The position numbers and the translations under genes are program-made. Below are positions 51,023-59,241 of a stretch of 64,000 nucleotides of DNA, in pieces. This stretch comes from an uncultured Propionibacteriaceae bacterium (GTDB taxonomy: Bacteria; Actinomycetota; Actinomycetes; Propionibacteriales; Propionibacteriaceae): NCBI GenBank assembly GCA_937965785.1, contig CALCKT010000011.1, forward strand, positions 74,347 through 138,346, in the 5' to 3' direction. Below the pieces are notes generated by a model. The model saw nothing but the letters and a program-made list of their open reading frames with translations. It was not told the origin of the DNA and ran no database searches. Position 1 is the first letter of the stretch; every line of letters starts with the position of its first letter.

Positions 51023-52209
51023 AAACCAAAAAACTCGTCACCCGTGTCCTCGACACCAGCTGGCTCAGCGAGCAGGCAGGACGTCCTGTCCGGGCCGCCC
51101 GGCTGCGGATCAAACCCCGCACCTCGCTGGTCGTCGGCCTCGACGACCCCGACGGCCACCCGGTCGGCTGGCTGCGTCTCCTGTGGCCCGTCAGCCACAA
51201 CAAGGCCGCCCAGACCCGCAGGAAAGCCGGTGAACTGGGCCTGGAAACCACCGAACACGAACTCGGGGAGCTGCTGGTGCAAACCGGCCCGCTGCCCGCC
51301 GACCCGAAACTGCTGAAACGCATCGCCACCGCGTCCGCGGAGCTCGGGGGCTGGGAGGCCTCGCGGGTGCTGCGCTACAACCCGCTGCGCAGGGTGGTGG
51401 TGCGTGACGGGATGCGCGTGGTGCGGGTCGCGACCAGTCGGGACAGGGGGGTGGCCTTCGACCGTTTCTTGGCGGGGGTGGTCGAGGCCCCCCGCCGTCT
51501 CGACGACGGAGCCCTGGAGGGCGTCAGCGTCCACACCTTCACAGGCGACCTGGACCTCTTCGAATTCCTCGATGAAAACCGGCCGAGCCGGGGCGCGAGT
51601 GATTCTGATGGAAGTTGGTTGAGCCGGGCTGCGAGCGAAGCGAGCGGCCCGTGTCGAAACCATCCCGGGGCTGACCGCGGCCCCATCCGCGCCGCAGGGA
51701 CGATGCTCGCCCGGCTCCACGCCGCCGGGCTCCCCGACGACCTGGCCCGCCCGCTCGCCACCCGCGTCCCCAACCCGGTGGCCCAGGGACTGGCCCACGC
51801 CGACCTGCTCGACGAGCTGAACCCCGACCTGGCGGAACGGATGCGCCAGGTGGTCGAGCGACTTCCCGGGGCCGCCTCCGCGTCGCCGGTGCTGTCCCAC
51901 GGCGACCTGTCACCCGACCAGGTGCTGACCACCCACGCCGGCGACAGGGTGTGGCTCACCGACTTCGACCGGGCCTGCCTGGCCCCCCGCGCCGTCGACC
52001 TGGGGTCCTTCCTCGCGGTCCTGGACGACGACGCCTTCCTGGACGGTTACTGCGACGGCGGTGGCCAGCTGCCCCCCGGCGACCAGCTGCGACGGGCGGT
52101 CGCGGCGTCGTTGATCCTGCGGGCCGCTGACCCGCTGAGGCACGCGTCCCCCGTCTGGGAGCAGGAAATCTCGGCGAATCTCGATCGGATACTGGAGGTT
52201 TTGAAGTGA
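51019..52209 (+). CDS. APH-fold kinase carrying an in-frame family A repeat
   Basis: A 396-residue phosphotransferase of the aminoglycoside/choline kinase superfamily. The catalytic loop is VLSHGDLSPDQVL and the metal-binding motif LTDFDRACLAPRAVDLGSFL. The N-terminal 190 residues are poorly conserved kinase lobe. Residues about 198-214 (GSWLSRAASEASGPCRNH) are encoded by a 51-base family A half-repeat (51611-51661) that keeps the frame. They lie in the linker between DLFEFLDENRPS and IRAAGTMLARLHAAG, so the kinase may tolerate them. GTGA overlap with the ABC gene. Substrate unknown. Confidence 0.8.
   Translation: MKTKKLVTRVLDTSWLSEQAGRPVRAARLRIKPRTSLVVGLDDPDGHPVGWLRLLWPVSHNKAAQTRRKAGELGLETTEHELGELLVQTGPLPADPKLLKRIATASAELGGWEASRVLRYNPLRRVVVRDGMRVVRVATSRDRGVAFDRFLAGVVEAPRRLDDGALEGVSVHTFTGDLDLFEFLDENRPSRGASDSDGSWLSRAASEASGPCRNHPGADRGPIRAAGTMLARLHAAGLPDDLARPLATRVPNPVAQGLAHADLLDELNPDLAERMRQVVERLPGAASASPVLSHGDLSPDQVLTTHAGDRVWLTDFDRACLAPRAVDLGSFLAVLDDDAFLDGYCDGGGQLPPGDQLRRAVAASLILRAADPLRHASPVWEQEISANLDRILEVLK
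51611..51661 (+). repeat. Family A half-element inserted in frame in a coding gene
   Basis: Runs from GAAGTTGGTTGAGCCGGG to GTGTCGAAACC, the same as the left arm of the intergenic family A repeats at 5784 and 57480. It is 51 bases, 17 codons, with no in-frame stop in this reading (SWLSRAASEASGPCRN). The arm also carries its inner hairpin GCTGCGAGCG AAGCG AGCGGC, as the intergenic copies do. Confidence 0.8.
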
Positions 52210-53210
52210 AAGCCCTGTCAACGGTTCGTGCGCTCAGCGGTGTGCGGCGTGCCTGGCCTGGGCACGACGGTTCGATCACCTTCGAACTGGCAGCCCCCGC
52301 GGGCAAACTCCGCGCCGGATCGGTCAGTCCGGCAGGAGAGGTGTGGATCACCGGCTACGCCTCCGATTCGAAACTCCCGGAGCTGACCCCGGATTTCGTG
52401 GGCGGGCTCGTGGTGCACCGGCTTCACCGTCGTGCCGTGATGCTCACCGGCGACCGGGCCGTCAAGTTCACCCGGAAGGGACGGGCCAACGCCGTCGCGG
52501 TGCAGTCGTCGCAGGTCGCGGAACTGTGCGACGGCTCCGGGATCGCCGCAGCCCGGGTGCTGACCCATTCGCCTTCGCGGGTGGAGTTGACGCTCCTTCC
52601 CGGTCGAACCCTCCACGACCTCGGCGGCGACGGGCTGCCCGGGTGGCGGCGGTTCGCCGAGGCCTGGCCCGGCCTGGTCGCGCGTCCCTCCGGGCTGCCG
52701 GAACACACCGGCCTCGACGAGGCCAACGTGTTGTGGCGATGGTTCAAACGTGCCCGGGAACATCGGGCGTTGTCACTGCTGGGACGGCTCGGAACCGAGA
52801 CCACGCAGCTCTGCCAGCTGCTCGCCACCGGCGACGACGGCACCCGCGTGCTCACCCACCGCGACCTCCACGACAAGCAGCTGCTGTGGGACGGAATCAC
52901 CCTCGGCCTGCTGGATCTCGACACCGCGGCCCGCGGCGAGGCCGCCCTGGACCTGGGGAACCTGTGGGCCCACGTCGAACTGCGACACGCCCAGGGGAGC
53001 CTCGGAGCGCAGGAACGCGACCGCATCCTCGCTCTGCTGCTGGGCGACCTGGCCGGGGCACTTCCCACCACCCCCGACCGCATCGCCGCATACCACCGGG
53101 CCGCCCGGCTGCGGCTCGCCTTCGTGTACGCCTTCCGGCCGAAGGCGGCCAGTTGGCTGCCCAACTGGGTGGAGGAAACCCTCGCGGTCTCCGGTCCCAC
53201 CCCCTCGTGA
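52206..53210 (+). CDS. Second APH-fold kinase of the glycoconjugate operon
   Basis: A 334-residue member of the same superfamily, with catalytic loop VLTHRDLHDKQLLWD and metal motif LGLLDLDTAARGEAALDLGN. The lobe before it has AVKFTRKGRANAVAVQSSQV with a candidate ATP-binding Lys. GTG 52206 overlaps the previous stop (GTGA). Two unlike kinases side by side in a glycosyltransferase-exporter operon suggest phosphorylation of a sugar, polyol or lipid carrier rather than drug resistance, but the substrate is not evident. Confidence 0.78.
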   Translation: MKALSTVRALSGVRRAWPGHDGSITFELAAPAGKLRAGSVSPAGEVWITGYASDSKLPELTPDFVGGLVVHRLHRRAVMLTGDRAVKFTRKGRANAVAVQSSQVAELCDGSGIAAARVLTHSPSRVELTLLPGRTLHDLGGDGLPGWRRFAEAWPGLVARPSGLPEHTGLDEANVLWRWFKRAREHRALSLLGRLGTETTQLCQLLATGDDGTRVLTHRDLHDKQLLWDGITLGLLDLDTAARGEAALDLGNLWAHVELRHAQGSLGAQERDRILALLLGDLAGALPTTPDRIAAYHRAARLRLAFVYAFRPKAASWLPNWVEETLAVSGPTPS

Positions 53211-53231
53211 ACTCGTGAATAGGAGAAATTG

Positions 53232-54539
53232 ATGAAGATATCGGTTATCGGTTGTGGATACCTGGGAGCCGTCCACGCCGCCTGCATGGCCGAACTCGGA
53301 CACGACGTGCTCGGCATCGACGTCGACGAGGCAAAGGTCGCGGCGCTGTCCGCGGGCCGGTCCCCGTTCTACGAACCCGGTTTCGAGGAACTGCTCACCC
53401 GGGTCCTGGAAACCGGGAGGCTGCGGTTCACCACCACCCCCGGCGACGACCTGGCCGATGTGGACCTGCACTTCATCGCCGTCGGTACCCCCCAATCCGA
53501 GACCGGGGCCGCGGACCTCAGTTATGTCGACTCCGCCATCGCCACCCTGCTGGCCGGGGCGGCACCCGGATCGGTGGTGGTGGGCAAGTCCACCGTCCCC
53601 GTCGGCACCGCCGCGCGCCTGGCGGACCAGTTGGCGGTCCGGGACATCGCCCTGGTGTGGAATCCCGAGTTCCTGCGCGAGGGTTTCGCCGTCGCCGACA
53701 CCCTCCACCCCGACCGCATCGTCTACGGCCTGCCCGCCGACCCCGCGCATGCGGAGCTGGGGCGCGCCCGGCTCGACGAGGCCTACGCCCAGCTGCTGGC
53801 TGACGGTATCCCGCAGATCGTCACCGACTACGTGACCGCGGAGCTGGTGAAGGTGGCCGCCAACTCGTTCCTGGCCACCAAGATCAGTTTCATCAACGCG
53901 ATGGCGGAACTGTGCGAGGCCACCGGCGGCGATGTCACCGCCCTGGCGGACGCCCTCGGACACGACGACCGCATCGGCCGACGGTTCCTGGGGGCCGGGG
54001 TCGGGTTCGGCGGCGGCTGCCTGCCCAAGGACATCCGCGCCTTCGTCGCCCGTGCCCAGGAACTCGGCGTCCACGACGCCGTCTCCTTCCTCCGAGAGGT
54101 CGACGCCATCAACCAGCGCCGCCGCGACCGGGTGGTGGACCTGGCCCTGCGCAGCCTCGGCGACCAGCTTCCCGGGGCGAGGATCACCGTGCTCGGGGCG
54201 GCGTTCAAACCCAACAGCGACGACATCCGCGACTCGCCCGCCCTGGACATCGCCCATCGCCTGTACCTGCTCGGCGCGCAGGTGAGCATCACCGACCCCA
54301 AGGCCCTCGACGCCGCCGTTCGGCGGCACCCGGACCTCGTCGCGGAACCCGACACGCAAAGGGCCCTGCAAGACGCCGACCTGGTGCTGCTGCTCACCGA
54401 ATGGGACGAGTACGTCCAGCTGGATCCCGCGAGGGTGGCGAACCTGGTGCGACGCCCCGTCATCATCGACGGTCGCAACGCCCTCGACCCGGCCCGCTGG
54501 CGCGCGTCGGGCTGGACCTACCACGGTCTGGGAAGGTGA
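53232..54539 (+). CDS. ugd: UDP-glucose 6-dehydrogenase
   Basis: Makes UDP-glucuronate from UDP-glucose with two NAD+. The N-terminal GCGYLGAVHAACMAELGHDV binds NAD. NPEFLREGFAVADTLHPDRI, NSFLATKISFINAMAEL and the catalytic Cys263 in GVGFGGGCLPKD are standard. The C-terminal domain includes AAFKPNSDDIRDSP. ATG 53232 with AGGAG is preferred to a TTG one codon earlier. Last gene of the operon, so the product probably contains glucuronate or a sugar derived from it. It could instead be a mannose-type homologue, which is less likely. Confidence 0.9.
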   Translation: MKISVIGCGYLGAVHAACMAELGHDVLGIDVDEAKVAALSAGRSPFYEPGFEELLTRVLETGRLRFTTTPGDDLADVDLHFIAVGTPQSETGAADLSYVDSAIATLLAGAAPGSVVVGKSTVPVGTAARLADQLAVRDIALVWNPEFLREGFAVADTLHPDRIVYGLPADPAHAELGRARLDEAYAQLLADGIPQIVTDYVTAELVKVAANSFLATKISFINAMAELCEATGGDVTALADALGHDDRIGRRFLGAGVGFGGGCLPKDIRAFVARAQELGVHDAVSFLREVDAINQRRRDRVVDLALRSLGDQLPGARITVLGAAFKPNSDDIRDSPALDIAHRLYLLGAQVSITDPKALDAAVRRHPDLVAEPDTQRALQDADLVLLLTEWDEYVQLDPARVANLVRRPVIIDGRNALDPARWRASGWTYHGLGR

Positions 54540-54540
54540 A

Positions 54541-54831
54541 ACTGGGTGAGCCGATCTGCGAGTGTGCTGTCTCAGAACCGTCTCCCATGTCCTGAGACAT
54601 GACACTCGTTCCCCGCGGCCCGGCTCAACCGGCTTTGTCCTCCCCGAAGCTGGTTGAGCCGGCCTGCTCGCGCAGCGAGCCGGTCGTGTCGAAACCATCT
54701 TGCGCATGTCCGGGGTGTTGTGGTCGGGTTCTGTTCACCGGCTGTCGGGGGTTTCGACTCGGGCCGCTCGTTCCTCGCGGTCCGGCTCAACTGGCTTTGA
54801 AAGGTTCATCGCGGTCCGGCTCAACCGGCTT
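54541..54831. repeat. Family A repeats between ugd and the histidine kinase gene
   Basis: One degenerate inverted pair (54541-54635, GGTGAGCCGATCTGCGAG ... CGGCTCAACCGGCTT), then a fuller element: left arm from 54646 (GAAGCTGGTTGAGCCGG ... GTGTCGAAACC) and right arm to about 54798 (GTTTCGACTCGGGCC ... CGGCTCAACTGGCTT). A solo right terminus ends at 54831. They fill the whole gap between the two genes. Confidence 0.7.
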
Positions 54832-54863
54832 AGAGAGGACTGCGAGCGTGGGAGAGGGTGATC

Positions 54864-56348
54864 ATGGGAAAGAATGGAGGAATGAGGAGGTTTCTGCGTC
54901 GCGGCGGATCGACCATTCGCGCCCGATTCATGTTCGCGCTCGTGTTGGTGGCCGGGATCGCGCTGACGTTCTCCGGGGTGATCGTCGGGATCCTTCAGAG
55001 CCGGCACCTCAAGGACACCACCGAGAACCAACTGCGGCGGGTGGAGGGGGAGCTTAGGGCGCATGCCACCGATGGGGTGGATCCGGCGACCAAGGAACTG
55101 TTCAACTCCGCCCCCAACGTGCTGAAAACCTTCATGAAACGCAGCGTCATCAGTCCTGACTCGGGGGAGGCGGGTTTCATCGACGGTGAGCTCCGGTGGG
55201 TCGCCAGCCAGGACGTGAAACTCAGGCCCGAGGACGACCCCGAACTCCTGGATGCCGTCCGGGACAACCTCACGGGAAATGAGAACGTCATCAAACCCAT
55301 CAGGACCTCCAAGGGGGACTACAGGGTGCTGGTGGCCGTCGTCAACATCGGCGACCACAAGGCCACCCTGCTGCGCGTCATCGACCTGGACCGGGCGGGG
55401 GCCCTGCTGCGGCGGTCCATGGCTTTCTACGCGGTGGCGGCGGTGCTGACGGTGGCGTTGCTGATCGGCCCGACGTGGCTGACCGTCGGCAGGCTGCTGA
55501 GACCGATCGGGGAGCTTCGGACCGCCACCGACCAGATCGACGAGCACGACCTCACCACCCGAGTTCCGGTGCGGGGCCGTGACGACCTGACCGCCCTGGC
55601 GAAGGCCGTCAACCGGATGCTGGACCGGGTGCAGGGCGCGGTCGAGGGGCAGCGCCGGCTCCTCGACGACGTCGGGCACGAACTGCGTACCCCCATCACG
55701 GTGGTGCGTGGGCACCTGGAGCTGATCGACCACGAAGACCCCGACGACGTCATCCAGACCCGCGACCTCGCCATTGAGGAACTCGACCGCATGGGTGGGC
55801 TCGTCAACGACCTCCTCACGTTGGCGAAGGCCGCCGAGAGTGATTTCGTGACCTTCACCAGCTGCGACGTCGCCGAACTGACCGATCAGGTGCTGGTGAA
55901 GTCGAAGGCGCTGGGGAACCGCGACTGGCAGCTGGAAAACGTCGCGATGGTGCAGGCGGTGCTGGATCCGTCGCGGATCACCCAGGCGTGGCTCCAACTC
56001 GCGGCCAACGCCGTCAAGTATTCCGACGAGGGAACCCGGATCGGCATCGGGTCGCGGGTGGAGGACACATCGGTGCTGTTGTGGGTGCGCGATCAGGGCA
56101 TCGGCATGACACCGGAGGAAACCAAGGCGGTGCGGGAACGGTTCGTCCGGGCGACGGCCGCGGTGCAGCGGGCACCGGGGTCGGGGCTGGGACTCAACAT
56201 CGTCGACAGTATCGTTGAAGCTCATGGCGGGCACCTGGACATCGAATCCGTGCCGAAGGGCGGGTCGGTGTTCACGCTGCGGATTCCGGTGAATCCTGCG
56301 AGCCCTTATTCGTCGCCCATCGGGCCGCTCCCGGCGGGCGTACCCTGA
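54864..56348 (+). CDS. Sensor histidine kinase (OmpR-type partner)
   Basis: A 494-residue membrane kinase. Helix 1 is ARFMFALVLVAGIALTFSGV; an extracytoplasmic domain of about 145 residues follows; helix 2 is AVAAVLTVALLIGPTWLTVG. Then come HAMP (LLRPIGELRTATDQIDEHDL), HisKA with the phosphorylated His272 in LLDDVGHELRTP, and the ATPase boxes LAANAVKYS, VRDQGIGM and GSGLGLNIV. GGAGAGGG precedes ATG 54864. It lies before its regulator gene, the reverse of the common order. Signal unknown; it could sense the envelope changed by the neighbouring operon. Confidence 0.9.
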   Translation: MGKNGGMRRFLRRGGSTIRARFMFALVLVAGIALTFSGVIVGILQSRHLKDTTENQLRRVEGELRAHATDGVDPATKELFNSAPNVLKTFMKRSVISPDSGEAGFIDGELRWVASQDVKLRPEDDPELLDAVRDNLTGNENVIKPIRTSKGDYRVLVAVVNIGDHKATLLRVIDLDRAGALLRRSMAFYAVAAVLTVALLIGPTWLTVGRLLRPIGELRTATDQIDEHDLTTRVPVRGRDDLTALAKAVNRMLDRVQGAVEGQRRLLDDVGHELRTPITVVRGHLELIDHEDPDDVIQTRDLAIEELDRMGGLVNDLLTLAKAAESDFVTFTSCDVAELTDQVLVKSKALGNRDWQLENVAMVQAVLDPSRITQAWLQLAANAVKYSDEGTRIGIGSRVEDTSVLLWVRDQGIGMTPEETKAVRERFVRATAAVQRAPGSGLGLNIVDSIVEAHGGHLDIESVPKGGSVFTLRIPVNPASPYSSPIGPLPAGVP

Positions 56349-56365
56349 CTCAGGAGACAACAGCA

Positions 56366-57031
56366 GTGAGCAGCATATTGATCATTGAGGACGAACCGAG
56401 GATCGCCGGTTTCATAGCCAAAGGGTTGAAATCGGCAGGATTCACACCCGAGACCACGGCCTCCGGTGACATGGGGGCGACGCTGGCGGTGCATGGCAAC
56501 TTCTCATTGATCATCCTGGACGTCGGCCTGCCGGACATCGACGGGTTCGAGGTGCTGGAACGCATCCGCGGGCAGGGTGTGGCGACGCCGGTGATCATGC
56601 TCACGGCCCGCTCATCGGTGGCCGACCGGGTGGCGGGGCTGGAGGGCGGCGCCGACGATTACATGCCGAAACCCTTCTCCTTCGAGGAATTGCTGGCCCG
56701 GATCCGGCTGCGGCTCAGGACCGAACCCGAACCCACGAGAACATCGGCCAACTACCTGGAACATCGCGGTCTGGTACTGGACTACCGCACCCGTCGCGCC
56801 CAGGTCGACGGCCAGTGGGTGGATCTGTCGGCCCGAGAGTTCACCCTCGCGGAGGTGTTCCTGCGCAACCCGGGTCAGGTACTCAGCCGCGAACAACTCC
56901 TGAGCAACGTCTGGGGCTTCGACTTCGACCCCGGCTCGAACATCGTCGACGTCTACGTCTCCTACCTGCGCAACAAACTGGGCAAACAACGCTTCGAAAC
57001 AGTCCGGGGAATGGGCTACCGCCTGGTGTGA
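56366..57031 (+). CDS. OmpR/PhoB-family response regulator
   Basis: A 221-residue regulator. Receiver domain with acidic pocket IIEDEPR, phosphoacceptor Asp52 in LIILDVGLPDIDG, Thr in MLTARSS and Lys in YMPKPFSF. The C-terminal winged helix contains VDLSAREFTLAEVFLRNPGQ and DVYVSYLRNKLGKQ. GTG start with GGAG upstream, 17 bases after the kinase stop. Confidence 0.92.
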   Translation: MSSILIIEDEPRIAGFIAKGLKSAGFTPETTASGDMGATLAVHGNFSLIILDVGLPDIDGFEVLERIRGQGVATPVIMLTARSSVADRVAGLEGGADDYMPKPFSFEELLARIRLRLRTEPEPTRTSANYLEHRGLVLDYRTRRAQVDGQWVDLSAREFTLAEVFLRNPGQVLSREQLLSNVWGFDFDPGSNIVDVYVSYLRNKLGKQRFETVRGMGYRLV

Positions 57032-57053
57032 GGGGAGCGTCCCTAAAGTCGAC

Positions 57054-57687
57054 CGGCTTCGTCCTCCCCGAAGTTGGTTGAGCCGGTCGTATCGAAACCA
57101 TCTCATCCCCAAGCTGGTAGAGCCGGTCGTATCGAAACCATCTCATCCCCAAGCTGGTTGAGCCGACCTGCGAGCGTCAGCGAGCGGGTCGTGTCGAAAC
57201 CTCTTGTGCATGTTTGGGGAACTTGGTCGGGTTCTGGTTTTCGGGTGTGGGGTGGTTTCGACTCGGGCTGCTCGTTCCTCGCGGTCCGGCTCAACCGGCT
57301 TTGTCCTCCCCGAAGTTGGTTGAGCCGATCTGCGAGCGTCAGCGAGTGGGTCGTGTCGAAACCTCTTGCGGGTTTCCGGGGTGTTAGGGGTGGGTTCTGG
57401 TTTTCGGGTGTGGGGTGGTTTCGACTCGGGCTGCTCCTTCGTCGCGGTCCGGCTCAACCGGCTTGTGGGGGTGGAAGTTGGTTGAGCCGATCTGCGAGCG
57501 TCAGCGAGCGGGTCGTGTCGAAACCTCTTGCGGGTTTCCGGGGTGTTGGGGTCAGGTTCTGGCTGCCGGGTGTGGGGTGGTTTCGACTCGGACTGCTCCT
57601 TTGTCGCGGTCCGGCTCAACCGGCTTTGTCCTCCCCGAAGCTGGTAGAGCCGACCTGCTCGCTCTGCGAGCTGGTCGTGTCGAAACC
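57054..57687. repeat. Tandem block of family A repeats
   Basis: The largest block of the family. Two short left termini (GAAGTTGGTTGAGCCGGTCG, AAGCTGGTAGAGCCGGTCG, each ending TCGTATCGAAACC) are followed by three full elements of about 155-175 bases. Each has a left arm, a spacer of about 60 bases (TTTCCGGGGTGTT... or similar) and an inverted right arm ending CGGCTCAACCGGCTT. A last left arm ends at 57687. The spacers of the second and third elements are nearly identical. It fills the 748-base gap between the response regulator and the HNH gene. Confidence 0.8.
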
Positions 57688-57766
57688 ACGGCGACCGCAG
57701 TCCAATCCTGCGAAGAAGTTATCGAACTGTTATCGAAAACGTCTTCTATTTGTGGGCGAGGTTGGA

Positions 57767-57772
57767 TAGAAT
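57767..57772 (+). promoter_or_regulatory. -10 element suggesting a leaderless HNH transcript
   Basis: TAGAAT lies exactly seven bases before ATG 57780, so transcription would start on the start codon. No Shine-Dalgarno precedes that ATG. The hicA gene shows the same geometry. Confidence 0.4.
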
Positions 57773-57779
57773 CGTATGT

Positions 57780-59159
57780 ATGTTCGAGATGGTTCCCGGG
57801 TGTGTGGCGGAGGCCTTTGCCGCGCTTGATGAGGCGAATCGCCATGCCCGCGCCGCCGAGGTCGCCGCGGTGGTGGCCGTGGCGAAGGCCGCCGAACTCT
57901 ACGAGGTTGATCAGGAAGCGGTGTTCGAGGGCATGGAGCGCGTGATCTTTCCCGGTCACGCGGGCACCCCCGGGGTGGGGGAGTTCCTTGCCGCCGAGAT
58001 CGCCGGGATCCTCGGGATCTCCACCGGTTCGGCGCTGCAGAGGATCGCCGACGTGCTGGATGTGCGCTTCAGGTTCCCGCGGCTGTGGGAGGCCTTCCTG
58101 GGTGGGGAGCTGCGGTGGTGGCAGGTGGTTGACGTCACCAACCGGGCCGCCGTGCTGGGTGTGAAGGCGGTGGAGTGGCTGGATCGGCAGCTCGCCTGGG
58201 CGATGAAGGTCTGGTCGTGGCAGCGGATCCTCAAGCACATTGATCGGTGGATCGTGGAGGCCGATCCCGCGGTCGCCGCGGAGCGGGCCGAGGCGGAACG
58301 CCGCCGCCGGGACGTGGAGGTCTCCGGGATCACAGACGGGCACTGCACGATCTGGGGCATCGTGGACGCCGCCGACGGTGTTGCGTTCGATCACGCCCTC
58401 ACCGCCGTCGCCCGGACCCTGCCCGCCGAGGAGGGTGACCTGCGGCAGCGGCGCGCCGCCGCGGTCGGTGTTCTGGCCCGGCGGGTGAGCGGCCAGGACG
58501 CGCTGCCCGCGGCCACCGTGGTGGTGCACGTGAACGCCACTGATCCCGCCCTCGGGCTCGTGGAGCCGACGGAGGAGGCCGGCGGGATCGCAGGTTCGAG
58601 TCCTGTCGCATCGGGTGCCGCCGTGGTGGAGCGCTGGGGTGCTCTCCTGACCGCGCGGCTTCCTGAGTTCCTGGCCGGTTCGCGGGTGACGGTTCGGCCC
58701 GTCGTGGATCCCTGGGCCATCAGCCCCGAGACCCCGCACCGTCCTTCCGTGTCGCTGCGCACGGCGGTCGAATCCCTCATGCCGCACGACGTGTTCCCCT
58801 ACGGGGCGACGCCGTCACGGAGCTGCGACCTGGATCACACCGTCCCCTACGCCGACGACGGCGGCCCGGGCCAGACCAGGTGGGGAAACCTCGGGCCGTT
58901 GTCGAGATTCACACACCGGGTGAAAACCCACGGCGGCTGGCACCTGACCCAACCCGAACCGGGCATCTTCCACTGGAGTTCCCCGGCCGGATACCAGTAC
59001 CTGGTCACCGCGCAGGGAACCATCCGCATCGCATCCCCGCCGCCCCGGCCCCGGGATCCCGAACCCCCGCCCGGCTGGGAGGAACCGCCCCCACCCGAGG
59101 CGGAGCGGTCGCTGGAAACCGAGGCCTGGGCCACCGCGGCATGGGTTCTCGCCACCTGA
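57780..59159 (+). CDS. DUF222 domain HNH endonuclease-like protein (13E12 type)
   Basis: A 459-residue protein. The N-terminal two-thirds is DUF222 (EAFAALDEANRHARAAEVAA, FLAAEIAGILGISTGSALQR, WWQVVDVTNRAAVLGVKAVE, RRRRDVEVSGITDGHCTIWG). The C-terminal HNH motif is SCDLDHTVPYADDGGPGQTR with WGNLGPLSRFTHRVKTHGGW. This family is multi-copy in actinobacteria and resembles the mycobacterial 13E12 repeat; its biological role is not settled. The frame is intact. A tRNA T-arm-like sequence lies inside at 58590-58605. Confidence 0.88.
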   Translation: MFEMVPGCVAEAFAALDEANRHARAAEVAAVVAVAKAAELYEVDQEAVFEGMERVIFPGHAGTPGVGEFLAAEIAGILGISTGSALQRIADVLDVRFRFPRLWEAFLGGELRWWQVVDVTNRAAVLGVKAVEWLDRQLAWAMKVWSWQRILKHIDRWIVEADPAVAAERAEAERRRRDVEVSGITDGHCTIWGIVDAADGVAFDHALTAVARTLPAEEGDLRQRRAAAVGVLARRVSGQDALPAATVVVHVNATDPALGLVEPTEEAGGIAGSSPVASGAAVVERWGALLTARLPEFLAGSRVTVRPVVDPWAISPETPHRPSVSLRTAVESLMPHDVFPYGATPSRSCDLDHTVPYADDGGPGQTRWGNLGPLSRFTHRVKTHGGWHLTQPEPGIFHWSSPAGYQYLVTAQGTIRIASPPPRPRDPEPPPGWEEPPPPEAERSLETEAWATAAWVLAT

Positions 59160-59241
59160 CCGGCGTCCCGGGCTGCCCGCGTGAAGCCGGTTGAGCCGGG
59201 CGTGATCCCCTGGGTGAATGCCCGTGCCGAAATCGCCCGAG

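Noticed and set aside
57054..57687. Possible CRISPR array because of regularly spaced repeats
   Set aside because: The units are inverted arms with similar spacers, not 24-40-base direct repeats with unique spacers, and no cas gene is present.
58590..58605. Possible tRNA gene
   Set aside because: Only a T-arm can be found. No acceptor, D or anticodon arm surrounds it, and it lies within an intact reading frame.
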